A DNA stretch of 59,129 bases from Nitrospirillum amazonense. Its GTDB lineage: Bacteria > Pseudomonadota > Alphaproteobacteria > Azospirillales > Azospirillaceae. A program made the position numbers and the translations under genes. Below the pieces are notes generated by a model. The model made no database searches and was not told where the DNA came from. It worked only from the letters and a program-made list of their open reading frames with translations. Shown in pieces: positions 35,406-44,745 of the stretch. How positions within the stretch are numbered: the first letter of the stretch is position 1; every line of letters begins with the position of its first letter. The stretch is from the NCBI RefSeq assembly GCF_007828035.1, contig NZ_VITV01000014.1:56552-115680 (forward strand). The letters are read 5' to 3'.

Positions 35406-36634
35406 GATGGCGCCAGGGCGGGCCGCGCCACGGTCAGGGGCCGCAGGCGCAACAGATACACGAGACCCACGGCGGCCCTGAGGGCGCCGGCGGCCACCGA
35501 GGCGATGCAGGCGCCGCCCAGGCCCAAGCGCCAGGTGAGCCAGCTGCCCACCGTCAGGCTGAACAGGGCGGGATAGAGCTGCATGCGGAAGACGGCACCG
35601 CTGGCGCGATAGCCGCGCAAGGCGGCGCTGAACAGCGTTGCCGCCAAATAGCAGGCATAGGCCAGCGCCAGCAGGCGCAGTTCCCCTGAATGCGCGGCGT
35701 AGGCGCTGTCGCGGCCATAGAACATCCGGGCGGCCCAGGTGGGCGCGGCCAGGATCACCAGGAACAGCGGCCCGACCAAGCCGGCCGCCACCAATCCGCG
35801 CCGGCCCACCAGGCGCAGCAGGTCCGGGAAGCTCATGGTGTCGCGGGCGCGCGCCACCTCCGGCACCAGGACATTCTCCATGCCGAAGATGACGGGGCTG
35901 GCCACGGCCACGACGTTGGCCAGCGCCACCAGGGCGGCGGCCCCGGGCGCATCGTCGTGCCAGGCCAGCAGCCACAGGAACCATTGCGTGGACAGGGCCG
36001 CCAGCAGGTTGGCGCCCAGCACCGGCGCGCCCAGGCGCCAGTGGTCCGCCATTTCCGCCCGCAATCCGCTGACGGCGGCTTGCCCATTCCGTTCCAGGTG
36101 CCGGGCCGCAGGCAGCGCCGCCAGGGCCGAGGCGGCGGCGACCAGCAGGAACACCCCCCCGATGGCGAGGTTGGCGCGCAGGGCCCATACCGCCACCAGC
36201 GGCCCCAGGTAGCGCAGGGCGTCCAAGGCGATCAGGGGTATGTGCCGGCTCTCCGCCAGCAGGGCCCGCCGCACCACCTCCTGCAGTTGCCAGCAGACCA
36301 GGGCGGCCCCGGCGGCCGGCAGCAGGCCCAGGTGGCTGACGCTGGCCGTGGCGACGCTCAGCAGGGGCAGGAAGGCCAGGGCGCAGAGGGGCGTCAGCAG
36401 GAGGGCCACCGCCAGGGGCCGGCCGCCGGGAGCCGGCCGCACCGACAGGGGGTAGGTCACCAGCGCCTGATGCAGGGTGTTCAGCACCAGGATGAAGGAC
36501 AGCACCACGGAGTAGGCCCCGTACTCCGCCGCCGGCAGGCTGCGGGCCAGCGTCACGTTCAGCGCGAAATTGCCGAAGCTGACGATGGCCTGATCGGCCA
36601 GCCCGCCGGCAAGTCCCAGCCCCGTCCTTTTCAC
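35402..36634 (-). CDS. Lipopolysaccharide/exopolysaccharide flippase, Wzx/MurJ-like
   Basis: About 410 residues with 12 or so hydrophobic segments, starting VKRTGLGLAGGLADQAIVSFGNFALNVTLARSLPAAEYGAYSVVLSF, a typical polysaccharide flippase opening. It moves the undecaprenyl-linked repeat across the inner membrane. The start is uncertain: GTG at 36634 is chosen because the first helix follows at once; the frame runs on upstream to 36949 but without ATG support. First gene of a two-gene unit with the polymerase. The upstream region on this strand shows TATAGT-like bases but no copy of the shared ECF-type motif. Confidence 0.82.
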   Translation of the reverse strand: MKRTGLGLAGGLADQAIVSFGNFALNVTLARSLPAAEYGAYSVVLSFILVLNTLHQALVTYPLSVRPAPGGRPLAVALLLTPLCALAFLPLLSVATASVSHLGLLPAAGAALVCWQLQEVVRRALLAESRHIPLIALDALRYLGPLVAVWALRANLAIGGVFLLVAAASALAALPAARHLERNGQAAVSGLRAEMADHWRLGAPVLGANLLAALSTQWFLWLLAWHDDAPGAAALVALANVVAVASPVIFGMENVLVPEVARARDTMSFPDLLRLVGRRGLVAAGLVGPLFLVILAAPTWAARMFYGRDSAYAAHSGELRLLALAYACYLAATLFSAALRGYRASGAVFRMQLYPALFSLTVGSWLTWRLGLGGACIASVAAGALRAAVGLVYLLRLRPLTVARPALAPS

Positions 36635-36723
36635 TGATGCACCCGATGCGGTGAAGATCTTCGAAGTGGGGGCAGAGTGGTCCGGCAGCGCCTCGCGGGA
36701 AAGCACTATATTTTTCCGGAATT

Positions 36724-36751
36724 GGGGAATATCGGCCCGCCGCCATCCGTC
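36724..36751 (+). promoter_or_regulatory. ECF-type promoter motif, site 5 (Wzz/GT2/SLBB operon)
   Basis: GGGGAATA-N15-CCGTC. The Wzz-like gene ATG is 31 bp downstream of the CCGTC. It lies in the divergent gap with the flippase gene and reads only toward the export operon. Confidence 0.72.
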
Positions 36752-36781
36752 GTTCTGCCAGGTTTCAGGCGATCGGGGGCG

Positions 36782-37786
36782 ATGACGGTGGGTGTGGATA
36801 CTCCAGATTTGGCATGGGCCGGCCGCACCGTCCCCGATGGCGCGTCCGACGGCGCCTGGGCGCCGCGCGGCCAGGGGAGCGATGGCCAGGGGGGCGACGG
36901 CCAGTGGGGCGACGGCCTGGGCCTGTTCCTGGGCCGCCTGCGCCGCCATTGGTTATTGGCCGCCATCCTGTTCCTGGCCAGCGTCGGCGCCTCCGTCGCG
37001 GCGGCCTTCCTGCTGCCCTCCTACTGGCGGGTGGAGGTGCTGGTGATGCCGGTATCCAAGAGCGGCGCCGGCTTCGGCAACCTGGACCTGGGCAGCGCGT
37101 CCGGCTTGTTGGGCGGTCTGGGTGGGTTGGGCGGCGTCGCCGGCCTGCTGGGTAAATCGTCCTCCTCCAACGAGGATGAGGCCATGGCCGTGCTCGGCTC
37201 TCGTGAGCTGTTCGACACCTACGCCACCCAGCAGGACCTGCTGCCCATCCTGTTCGCCAGCAAGTGGGACGCGGCGGCCAAGCGATGGACGGTGCCGGCT
37301 GACGAGGTGCCCACCCTGCGGCGGGGCTTCAAGCTGTTCAACCGCAGCATCCGTGACATCACGCTGGACCGGCGCAGCGGCATCGTCACGCTGGCAATCA
37401 CCTGGAAGGACCGCGACCTGGCGGTGCGCTGGGCGCGCGACCTGATCGCGCTGACCAATGCGCAACTGCGGGACCGCGCCCTGGCCGACGCCAACCGCAA
37501 CCTGGCCTATCTGCGCACCGCCATGGCCAACGCCCAGAAGGAAGGCAACAGCAACGCCCTGAACGCCGCCCTGGTCAGCGCCTACGAACGCACGCTGCAG
37601 AACTACATGTACGCGACGGGGCAGACGGAATTCGCCTTCCGCATCATCGATCCGCCCACCGTACCCGACGTGCGCGAGCGGGTGTGGCCCAACCGGCCCC
37701 TGTTCCTGGCCCTGGGCGTCATTCTGGGCGCCCTGCTGGCCGCCGGTGCTGCGCATCTGCGCGGCCGGGCATCGGGGCGCCGCTGA
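36782..37786 (+). CDS. Wzz-like polysaccharide chain-length/co-polymerase protein
   Basis: 334 residues. Membrane helix one is at about 57-78, preceded by a Gly/Asp/Gln-rich cytoplasmic tail (22-45). A periplasmic region follows with long helical content (about 230-290), then a proline-marked second helix in PNRPLFLALGVILGALLAAG at about 307-326. This two-helix layout is that of the Wzz/PCP family, which sets polymer length together with the polymerase. The ATG at 36782 has a G-rich sequence just upstream. First gene of an operon with GT2 and SLBB-export genes, separated by 3 and 4 bp. No kinase domain is attached. Confidence 0.9.
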   Translation: MTVGVDTPDLAWAGRTVPDGASDGAWAPRGQGSDGQGGDGQWGDGLGLFLGRLRRHWLLAAILFLASVGASVAAAFLLPSYWRVEVLVMPVSKSGAGFGNLDLGSASGLLGGLGGLGGVAGLLGKSSSSNEDEAMAVLGSRELFDTYATQQDLLPILFASKWDAAAKRWTVPADEVPTLRRGFKLFNRSIRDITLDRRSGIVTLAITWKDRDLAVRWARDLIALTNAQLRDRALADANRNLAYLRTAMANAQKEGNSNALNAALVSAYERTLQNYMYATGQTEFAFRIIDPPTVPDVRERVWPNRPLFLALGVILGALLAAGAAHLRGRASGRR

Positions 37787-37789
37787 CAA

Positions 37790-38731
37790 ATGCGCGCGTC
37801 CAAGATCGCCATCCTGGTCCCCAGCTACAACGGCGGCACCCTGCTGGCCGAAACGGTGGCGTCCGCCGCCGGGGCCGGCCTGCCGCCGGACAGCTATGAG
37901 ATCGTGGTGTGCGACAACGCCTCCACCGACGGCAGCGCCGACGCCCTGCCGGCCCGGGACGCGCAAGGGGCGGCCATCACCGTGCGCCGCAACGCCCGGA
38001 ATCTGGGCCGTGTCGCCAATTGGAACCGTGCCGTCGAGGTGGCGGAGGAAATGGGCTTCGGCTTCGCCCTGTTCCTGATGGTGGGCGACCTGGTGCATAG
38101 GGCGGGCCTCACCAAGCTGCGCGACCGCATGGTGGCCGCCGGGGCCTGCCTAGGGATCGCCAGCTACGAGATCGTGGATGAGGCCTTGCGGCCCCAGCGG
38201 GTGGCACGCCGCATCCTGTGGCGGGGCGCCATGGGCCTGTCGGCGCAGGCCTTCCTGGTCCAGTCGCTGGCCAGGGGCGCCATGCTCTACGGTCCCCTGG
38301 GCGCCAACCTCTATTGGCTGGGTGGCGGCGCGCATCTGCGCTTCGACCCATCGGACGAAAGCCACACAGACCAGTTGGCCACCGCCGTCTTCACCCGCGT
38401 GGCTGGGGGCGGCGTGGTCTATCTGGACCAGCCCATTTCCCGCTGGCGGGCCCGGCCCGGCCGCTTCCACAGCGGCATGGAACCCCAAGGGCGGCTGGCC
38501 AGCGATGTGCGGGTCATGGAATGGGCCTGCCAGGCCGCCCGCGTGGCGCCCGATTACCCCAAGATCCGGGCCAGCCTGCTGCTGCGCGGCGCCTGGCTGA
38601 CCCGGGGCGACCTCAGGGCCGCCTGGGCATGGTCCGGCGCCCTGGTGCCGGCCGCCCCCTCCTGGACCTGGTTATTCCGCCTGCTGTGCCGGCAGGCGTT
38701 CCACAAGACACCCTGGCTGGTGAAGGCCTGA
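37790..38731 (+). CDS. Glycosyltransferase family 2 protein
   Basis: 313 residues. The GT-A start is clear: IAILVPSYNGGTLLAETVASA, then VCDNASTDGS, a typical nucleotide-sugar-binding GT2 pattern, and NLGRVANWNRAVEVA near residue 75. No membrane segments, so it is a soluble or peripheral cytoplasmic enzyme. The usual DxD region is less obvious (VGDLV). It is three bases after the Wzz-like gene and four bases before the SLBB-export gene, so it belongs to the same transcript. Sugar specificity unknown. Confidence 0.9.
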   Translation: MRASKIAILVPSYNGGTLLAETVASAAGAGLPPDSYEIVVCDNASTDGSADALPARDAQGAAITVRRNARNLGRVANWNRAVEVAEEMGFGFALFLMVGDLVHRAGLTKLRDRMVAAGACLGIASYEIVDEALRPQRVARRILWRGAMGLSAQAFLVQSLARGAMLYGPLGANLYWLGGGAHLRFDPSDESHTDQLATAVFTRVAGGGVVYLDQPISRWRARPGRFHSGMEPQGRLASDVRVMEWACQAARVAPDYPKIRASLLLRGAWLTRGDLRAAWAWSGALVPAAPSWTWLFRLLCRQAFHKTPWLVKA

Positions 38732-38735
38732 AACG

Positions 38736-41700
38736 ATGACGAAAAGAATTGGGGCGACGATGAGCGCGGGCCGGAAATGGGCCCGCCATGCCATGCTGGT
38801 GGCGGCGCTGGCCTCCAGCGTGACGCCGGGGTTGGCGCAGGCGCAGGGGCTGTCCCAACTGCTGGGCGGCGGCAATGGCAACGACCTGACGGGCGACCTG
38901 CTGCGCACGGTGCAGCAGCGGCTGACCGGCCAGTCCACCATTCCCTCCCTGCAGCCCGACGTGCAGGTTCAGAACCCCGCGGTTCAGCAGGGCCCCCAGG
39001 TCTATGGCCCGCCCTCGGCCATCGAGCGGCTGATGAGCGCCCGCGCCGGCCAGCCCATCCGCCAGTACGGCTATGAGGTCTTCGGCCGGGGCGCCCCGGT
39101 GGTGGTGCGGCAGAGCGGCGCCCTGCAGGACGGCTACATTCTGGGCGAGGGGGATGAAATCGTGCTGACCCTGCGCGGGCAGCAGAATGCCAGCTATCGC
39201 ACCCGGGTGGACCGCGACGGGCGGGTGGTGTTCCCCGGCCTGCCGCCCGTCGCGGCGGCCGGCCGGTCCTTCGGCGGCTTCCGCGAGGATCTGGAGGACG
39301 CGGCCGGGCGCGCCCTGACGGGGACGGAGGTGCTGGTGTCCGTGGGCGCGGTGCGCCAGATCGCCGTGCGCGTGACGGGGGAGGTCAACGCCCCCGGCCT
39401 GTTCAACCTGTCCGGCCTAGCCACCGCCATGGATGCCCTGTCCCTGGCGGGCGGCATCAAGAACACGGGCTCCCTGCGCGACGTGCAGGTGGTGCGGGGC
39501 GGTCGCAGCTTCCGCCTGGACCTCTACACCCTGCTGATGGGGGATGCCGCCGGCCGCGACATTCCGCTGGCGGAAGGGGACCGCATCGTCGTGCCCTTGC
39601 AGACCAGCGCCGTGGCCGTTGTTGGCCAAGTGAAGCGCCCCGCCATTTATGAACTGCCGGCGGGCCAGCAGGCCACGCCGCTGTCGGCCCTGATGGCCAT
39701 GGCCGGCGGGACGGAGGTGCGCGGCAGCTACCGCTATTCCATCCTGCGCACCCGCGACGATGGCAAGCGCGAGATGGTGCAGGTGGGTGCGGGGGGCGGC
39801 GCCACGGTCCATGACGGCGACGTGGTGTTCGTGGCGCCCACGGCCGACATCTCGCTGGCCAAGGTGGAATTGCGCGGCGCCACCACCCTGAACGGCAGCT
39901 ATCCCCTAGAGACGGTGCGGTCCCTGCGCGGTCTGCTGGCCTCCAGCGACATGTTCACGCCCACGGTGGGGCGGCCCTTGCCCTACCTGCTGGCCGACGC
40001 CGTCATCCGGCTGGACCCGGCGACCCTGCAGCGCACGGTCATCCCCTTCGCCGTGTCCGACGTGCTGGAGGGCAAGGCCGACGTGGCCCTGCAGTCCAAT
40101 GACGTCGTCTACATCACCAACGTGGCGGAGATGCGCTACATCGCCCACAAGGCGGGGGACCTGCAGCGCAACCCGACCCGCAAGGTGAACGACCATCCCG
40201 ACCCGGTGGCGCCGCCGCCGGCGCCTGATGCCAACGCCGCCCTGCAAGCCCAGGCGGCGGCCTTGCCGCCCGGCCTGGCGCCTGGATTGGCGGCGGACCC
40301 GCGCGTGGCGCAGCTGGCGGCCCTGCAAGGCATCCAGCTGCCGGCCGGCCAGCCGGGCGGGGCCGGGCAGGGTGCTGCCCTGCTGGCCGCCAACCCGGCC
40401 TATGTAGCCTACGCCGCCAATCAGCTGGGCCAGCAGAACCCAGCGCTTCAGGACCAGGGCCCGCCCAAGCCGGAGGAAGAGCGACTGAACCCCGGCATCG
40501 TGGCGCCGCCGGACATCATTACTGCCCAGGACGGCAGCTCCGCCCGGGCGGATGACGACCAGGATCAGACGATGGCCCTGCCAGCCGGTGCCGGGCCTCT
40601 TGGTGTCGGCCCCTTGGGCGCCAACCAACTGGGTGTCAGCCAGGCCCAGCATTCCCGTCGGCCGCCCCTGCGCCTGTTCGTCGGCCTGGACGATGACACC
40701 CGCCGCCTGCTGGTCGGCACCCTGACCAACTACCACGTCACGGTGGTGGGCGAGGTCAACAGCCCCGGCGACTTCCTGGTCATGCCCGGCGCCACGCTGG
40801 ACAAGCTGGTGCAGGCGGCGGGCGGCCTGACGCCGAAGGTGGATTTGCACGCCTTCGAGGTCACCTCCGCCGACATCGACAACGCCTCCGGCCTGTCGCG
40901 CACCGTGCGCCACAGCTATGGCCTGCCGGTGGCGCAGTTCGCGCAAGTGGCGCTGAAGCCCTTCGATCGCGTGCGCTTCAACCCCGTCTTCTCCGACCGT
41001 GACACCGGCGACGTCACCCTGTCGGGCGAGGTCAAGTTCCCCGGCGGGTATGAGATCCTGCGGGGTGAGCATCTGTCGTCCGTGCTGGCGCGGGCCGGCG
41101 GCTTCACGGATGCCGCCTATCCGGCCGGCGTGGTCTTCCTGCGGCAGTCGGTGGCGGAATCGCAGCGCGACACCCTGCAGAAGGAGGCGGACGCGCTGGA
41201 GCGCCAAATCATCTCCATCGTCGGCAATGTCAGCGGCAAGGTGCAGGTGACGGACGGGGAGATCGCCTACGTCACCCAGATGATCGCCCGCCTGCGCCAG
41301 GGCATCGGCCCCGCCAGCGGGCGGGTGGCGGTGCATGTGGACCCGAGGGAGATCGCGGCCCATCCGGAACTGGACCTGGTGATGGAGCCGGGCGACCAGC
41401 TGGTGGTACCGCGCCAGCCCAGCGCCGTGGTGGTCTCGGGTGAGGTCATGGCCCCGGGCGGCATCCAGTTCCGCGGCGACCGCAGCGTGGACGACTACAT
41501 CGCCATGGCCGGCGGCATGACGGAGATCGCCGACGACGACCATGTCTTCGTGGTCCAGCCAGACGGTTCCGCCATCCAGGTGGACGGCGGCGGCTGGCTC
41601 TCCAGCCCGCCAAAGCTGGCGCCCGGCTCGGTCATCGTCGTGCCGCGCAAGCTGCGCCACTTCACCTGGGACAGCATCCTGATGGACATCATCCAGGTCA

Positions 41701-41750
41701 CCAGCCAGCTGGCCATCACCGGCGCCTCGCTGGCCGTGATCTCAAAGTAG
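38736..41750 (+). CDS. Large SLBB-domain polysaccharide export protein (Wza-related)
   Basis: 1004 residues, more than twice the usual Wza length (about 380). A signal peptide (LVAALASSVTPGLAQA) precedes a polysaccharide export domain (ILGEGDEIVLTLRGQQNASYRTRVDRDGRVVFPGLPPVAAAG). Several SLBB-like beta-grasp modules follow, with VTGEVNAPGLFNLSG, VVGQVKRPAIYELPAG, LRGATTLNGSYPL, VVGEVNSPGDFLVMPGA, LSGEVKFPGGYEIL and VSGEVMAPGGIQFRG. A Pro/Ala/Gln-rich linker lies at about 485-640. No lipobox cysteine is seen. It probably forms or extends the channel that carries the polymer through the periplasm and outer membrane. Last gene of its operon. Confidence 0.9.
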   Translation: MTKRIGATMSAGRKWARHAMLVAALASSVTPGLAQAQGLSQLLGGGNGNDLTGDLLRTVQQRLTGQSTIPSLQPDVQVQNPAVQQGPQVYGPPSAIERLMSARAGQPIRQYGYEVFGRGAPVVVRQSGALQDGYILGEGDEIVLTLRGQQNASYRTRVDRDGRVVFPGLPPVAAAGRSFGGFREDLEDAAGRALTGTEVLVSVGAVRQIAVRVTGEVNAPGLFNLSGLATAMDALSLAGGIKNTGSLRDVQVVRGGRSFRLDLYTLLMGDAAGRDIPLAEGDRIVVPLQTSAVAVVGQVKRPAIYELPAGQQATPLSALMAMAGGTEVRGSYRYSILRTRDDGKREMVQVGAGGGATVHDGDVVFVAPTADISLAKVELRGATTLNGSYPLETVRSLRGLLASSDMFTPTVGRPLPYLLADAVIRLDPATLQRTVIPFAVSDVLEGKADVALQSNDVVYITNVAEMRYIAHKAGDLQRNPTRKVNDHPDPVAPPPAPDANAALQAQAAALPPGLAPGLAADPRVAQLAALQGIQLPAGQPGGAGQGAALLAANPAYVAYAANQLGQQNPALQDQGPPKPEEERLNPGIVAPPDIITAQDGSSARADDDQDQTMALPAGAGPLGVGPLGANQLGVSQAQHSRRPPLRLFVGLDDDTRRLLVGTLTNYHVTVVGEVNSPGDFLVMPGATLDKLVQAAGGLTPKVDLHAFEVTSADIDNASGLSRTVRHSYGLPVAQFAQVALKPFDRVRFNPVFSDRDTGDVTLSGEVKFPGGYEILRGEHLSSVLARAGGFTDAAYPAGVVFLRQSVAESQRDTLQKEADALERQIISIVGNVSGKVQVTDGEIAYVTQMIARLRQGIGPASGRVAVHVDPREIAAHPELDLVMEPGDQLVVPRQPSAVVVSGEVMAPGGIQFRGDRSVDDYIAMAGGMTEIADDDHVFVVQPDGSAIQVDGGGWLSSPPKLAPGSVIVVPRKLRHFTWDSILMDIIQVTSQLAITGASLAVISK

Positions 41751-41756
41751 GCCCAC

Positions 41757-41784
41757 GGGGAATAAAGGGCCCCCGGTTTCCGTC
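41757..41784 (+). promoter_or_regulatory. ECF-type promoter motif, site 6 (radical SAM operon)
   Basis: GGGGAATA-N15-CCGTC, beginning 7 bp after the stop of the SLBB-export gene. The radical SAM start codon at 41831 is 46 bp downstream of the CCGTC. Confidence 0.72.
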
Positions 41785-41797
41785 CTTGGGTTAAGGG

Positions 41798-41812
41798 CGG
41801 GCCGGGGGCCCG
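41798..41812 (+). terminator. Short GC hairpin before the radical SAM operon
   Basis: A 6-bp stem (cgggcc/ggcccg) with a 3-base loop is followed by ttccattcttctt, partly T-rich. It could end the export-operon transcript or form a structure in the leader of the radical SAM operon. The hairpin lies just downstream of ECF-type site 6, so both roles may apply. Confidence 0.35.
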
Positions 41813-41830
41813 TTCCATTCTTCTTCCGCG

Positions 41831-43348
41831 ATGGGATGGCGGATGCCTCGCATACTAGTCGGCAGTGTCTATTTCCTGCGCCTGGACCCGGCGCGGTGGG
41901 CGGAGCATCAGCCGTTCCCGCCGCTGGGCACCCTCTATGCCGCCGGCACGCTGCAGGCGTCTGGGCATGAGGTGCATTTCTTCGACGCCATGATCGCCCA
42001 GGCCGTGGCCGATTGGTCGGCGCGGGTGGCGGAAGTGCGGCCGGACGTCGCCGTCCTCTATGACGACAATTTCAACTACCTGTCCAAGATGTGCCTGTCG
42101 GCCATGCGGCTGGCGGCGCTGGAGATGATCGCCGCCGCCACGGCCGCGGGGGCCAAGGTCGCCATCTGCAGTGCTGACGCCGCCGACCATCCCGACCTCT
42201 ACCTTGACGCCGGTGCCGGTGCCGTCATCGTCGGTGAGGGCGAATTGACCCTGGCGGAGCTGACGGCCGCCTGGCGCGATGGTGCCGATGACCTGTCCGC
42301 CATCAAGGGCCTGGCCTGGCGCAAGGGTGCTGAGACCGTGCGCAACCTCAAGCGTGAGGTACTGCGCGACCTGGACGCCCTGCCGCCGCCGGCCTGGGAA
42401 CTGGTGGACATGGACGCCTACCGCCAGGTCTGGCGCCGGCACCACGGCTTCTTCGCCCTCAACCTCGTCACCTCGCGCGGCTGTCCCTATTCCTGCAATT
42501 GGTGCGCGAAACCCATCTGGGGCCAAGGCTACGCCGTGCGTGGTGCTCGGGCGGTGGCGGAGGAGCTGGCGCGCCTGGTCTGCCTGGCGGCGCCTGACTA
42601 CATCTGGTTCATGGACGACATCATGGGGCTGAAGCCCCGCTGGTGGGGGGAGTTCGCCGCCGCCATCGATGAATTGGGCGTCAAGGTACCGTTCAAATGC
42701 CTCAGCCGCGCCGACCTGGTGCTGCGCGAGGGCGCGGTTGACGACCTGAAGCGCGCCGGCTGCGACATCGTCTGGCTGGGGGCGGAGTCCGGCAGCCAGA
42801 AGATCCTGGACGCCATGGACAAGGACCTCTCGACCGGGGAGATAGCGGAGGCCACGGCGAAGCTGAAGGCGGCAGGCATCCGCGTCGGCCACTTCCTGCA
42901 ATTCGGCTATCCCGGTGAGGGCATGGCAGAGATCGGCCAGACCCTGGCCATGCTGCGCGCCACCCGGCCGGATGAGATGGGCATTTCCGTCTCCTATCCC
43001 CTGCCGGGGACGGTGTTTTACGAGCGGGTGCAAAACCAGCTGCGGGACAAGCGGCACTGGGACGTGTCGTCCGACATGGCCATGCTGTACCGGGGCCCCT
43101 ACACCACCGCCTTTTACCGCCACCTGCACACTTACGTGCATCGCGACTTCCGTGTGCGCCGAGCGGTGGCGCAGTTGCGGGACGCCGTGAGGGGCCGGGC
43201 TGGGGGCGGCGATCATCTGCGGGCCCTGGCCTTCGTCGCCTATTGCGGCGTAGCCATCCCGCTGTCCTGGGCGCGGCTGCAGCTGCTGCGCCTGATGCCC
43301 CATCCGGCGGCCCCCCGGGTGATGACCGCAGGCAGGGCGGCGCCGTGA
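41831..43348 (+). CDS. B12-binding-domain radical SAM enzyme (2)
   Basis: 505 residues. Cobalamin-binding domain at about 1-150 (FPPLGTLYAAGTLQASGHEV, VAVLYDDNFNYLSKM, AVIVGEGELTLAEL). Radical SAM domain after, with the cluster motif GCPYSCNWC near residues 217-225, then WFMDDIMGLKPRWW, WLGAESGSQKILDAMDKD and FLQFGYPGEG. A C-terminal tail of about 100 residues follows. First gene of the operon behind ECF-type site 6. A second in-frame ATG at 41843 may be the real start. It shares many blocks with the next gene (CNWC, AESGSQ.ILDAM), so the two are paralogues. Substrate unknown; a lipid or sugar carbon target is inference. Confidence 0.9.
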   Translation: MGWRMPRILVGSVYFLRLDPARWAEHQPFPPLGTLYAAGTLQASGHEVHFFDAMIAQAVADWSARVAEVRPDVAVLYDDNFNYLSKMCLSAMRLAALEMIAAATAAGAKVAICSADAADHPDLYLDAGAGAVIVGEGELTLAELTAAWRDGADDLSAIKGLAWRKGAETVRNLKREVLRDLDALPPPAWELVDMDAYRQVWRRHHGFFALNLVTSRGCPYSCNWCAKPIWGQGYAVRGARAVAEELARLVCLAAPDYIWFMDDIMGLKPRWWGEFAAAIDELGVKVPFKCLSRADLVLREGAVDDLKRAGCDIVWLGAESGSQKILDAMDKDLSTGEIAEATAKLKAAGIRVGHFLQFGYPGEGMAEIGQTLAMLRATRPDEMGISVSYPLPGTVFYERVQNQLRDKRHWDVSSDMAMLYRGPYTTAFYRHLHTYVHRDFRVRRAVAQLRDAVRGRAGGGDHLRALAFVAYCGVAIPLSWARLQLLRLMPHPAAPRVMTAGRAAP

Positions 43349-44745
43349 TCGACATCCTGCTGACCCACGGCTATTTCCTGATGGCGGATCCGGCGGAGCG
43401 GGCGGTGATGAAGCCCTATCCGCCGCTGGGGCTGCTCTACATCTCCTCCCACCTCAAGGCCCAGGGCTTCGGGGTGGAGGTGATGGACACCACCTTCATG
43501 GACATGGCTGCCGCCCAGGCCACCTTGGCGGCGAAGCGGCCGCCGGTGGTGGGCATCTACGTCAACCTCATGACCCGAGGCAACGCCTTGCGCCTGGCGG
43601 CGGCGGCCAAGGCGGCGGGCGCCACCGTCATTTTCGGCGGGCCGGAGCCGGCGAACTACGCCGAGGAATACCTCGGCCGGGGTGGCGATATCGTCGTGTC
43701 GGGGGAGGGGGAGCTGACCCTGGCGGAGTTGATCCCCCATCTGGCCCGGCATGGGCTGACCGAACTGGATCAGGTTCACGGCATCGCTTATCGCGGCGAG
43801 GACGGCGGCGTGCGCCGTACCCCGGCGCGCAAGCAGATCGCCGACCTGGACGCCCAACCCTTCCCCGACCGGGGCGCCATCGATCTGGAGCGTTATCTGC
43901 AGACCTGGAAGACGCACCACGGCGTGCGCTCCGTCTCTCTCATCGTGGCGCGGGGCTGCCCCTACACCTGCAACTGGTGCAGCCATTCCGTCTTCGGCCA
44001 CAGCCACCGCCGCCGGTCCGCCCAGAACGTGGCGGATGAGATCGAGTTCATCCGCGACACCTACGCCCCGGACCAGCTGTGGTTCGCCGACGACGTCTTC
44101 ACCATCAACCAGAAATGGCTGGAACAGTTCGCGGCCGAAATGAAGCGCCGGGGCCTGCGCTACCCGTTTGAGACCATCACACGCGAGGACAGGCTGAACG
44201 AGCGGGTGGCCGACCTGCTGGCGGAACTGGGCTGCTATCGCATCTGGATCGGCGCCGAAAGCGGGTCACAGCGCATCCTGGACGCCATGCAGCGGCGGAC
44301 CAACGCGGTGCGCATGCGCGAGATGATCGCCCTGGTGCAGGATCGGGGCATCCGCGCCGGCACCTTCATCATGCTGGGCTATGACGGCGAGACCTGGGAG
44401 GACATTGACGAGACGGCGCGCCACCTGCGCCTGTCGGCACCCGACGATGTCCTGACCACCATCAGTTATCCCATCAAGGGGACGCCTTATTACGACAAGG
44501 TGGCGGACCGCATCGCCGGCGGCGGCGCCTGGCAGGAGAGCAGCGACCGCGCCCTGACCGTGGTGGGGCGCAAGTCACGCCGTTTCTACCGCCATGCCCA
44601 GCATTGGCTGGCGGCGGAAAGCCGGTTGGGGCGCCTGGAGGCCGCTCCTCGGCGCGACCTGCTGCGGCATGCCAAGGCGCGCGCCTCCTCGGCGCTCAGC
44701 CGCCTTGCCATGTACGCCACCCGTCATGAGGTGGAACATGGCTGA
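43345..44745 (+). CDS. B12-binding-domain radical SAM enzyme (3)
   Basis: 466 residues from the GTG at 43345, which overlaps the previous stop as GTGA and so is translationally coupled. The B12 domain has YPPLGLLYISSHLKAQG and IVVSGEGELTLAEL. The radical SAM motif is GCPYTCNWC, near residues 204-212, followed by LWFADDVFTINQKW and WIGAESGSQRILDAMQRR, then FIMLGYDGETWEDI. Closely related to the preceding enzyme, so the two may perform successive steps or form a pair. The region upstream of 43345 in the same frame (to 43243) is the tail of the previous gene read in another frame. Confidence 0.9.
   Translation: MIDILLTHGYFLMADPAERAVMKPYPPLGLLYISSHLKAQGFGVEVMDTTFMDMAAAQATLAAKRPPVVGIYVNLMTRGNALRLAAAAKAAGATVIFGGPEPANYAEEYLGRGGDIVVSGEGELTLAELIPHLARHGLTELDQVHGIAYRGEDGGVRRTPARKQIADLDAQPFPDRGAIDLERYLQTWKTHHGVRSVSLIVARGCPYTCNWCSHSVFGHSHRRRSAQNVADEIEFIRDTYAPDQLWFADDVFTINQKWLEQFAAEMKRRGLRYPFETITREDRLNERVADLLAELGCYRIWIGAESGSQRILDAMQRRTNAVRMREMIALVQDRGIRAGTFIMLGYDGETWEDIDETARHLRLSAPDDVLTTISYPIKGTPYYDKVADRIAGGGAWQESSDRALTVVGRKSRRFYRHAQHWLAAESRLGRLEAAPRRDLLRHAKARASSALSRLAMYATRHEVEHG

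Noticed and set aside
35406-36746. In-frame extension that would make the polymerase/ligase 932 residues long
   Set aside because: The extension reads the flippase gene in a shadow frame. The polymerase has a normal start at 35405 overlapping the flippase stop by 4 bp.
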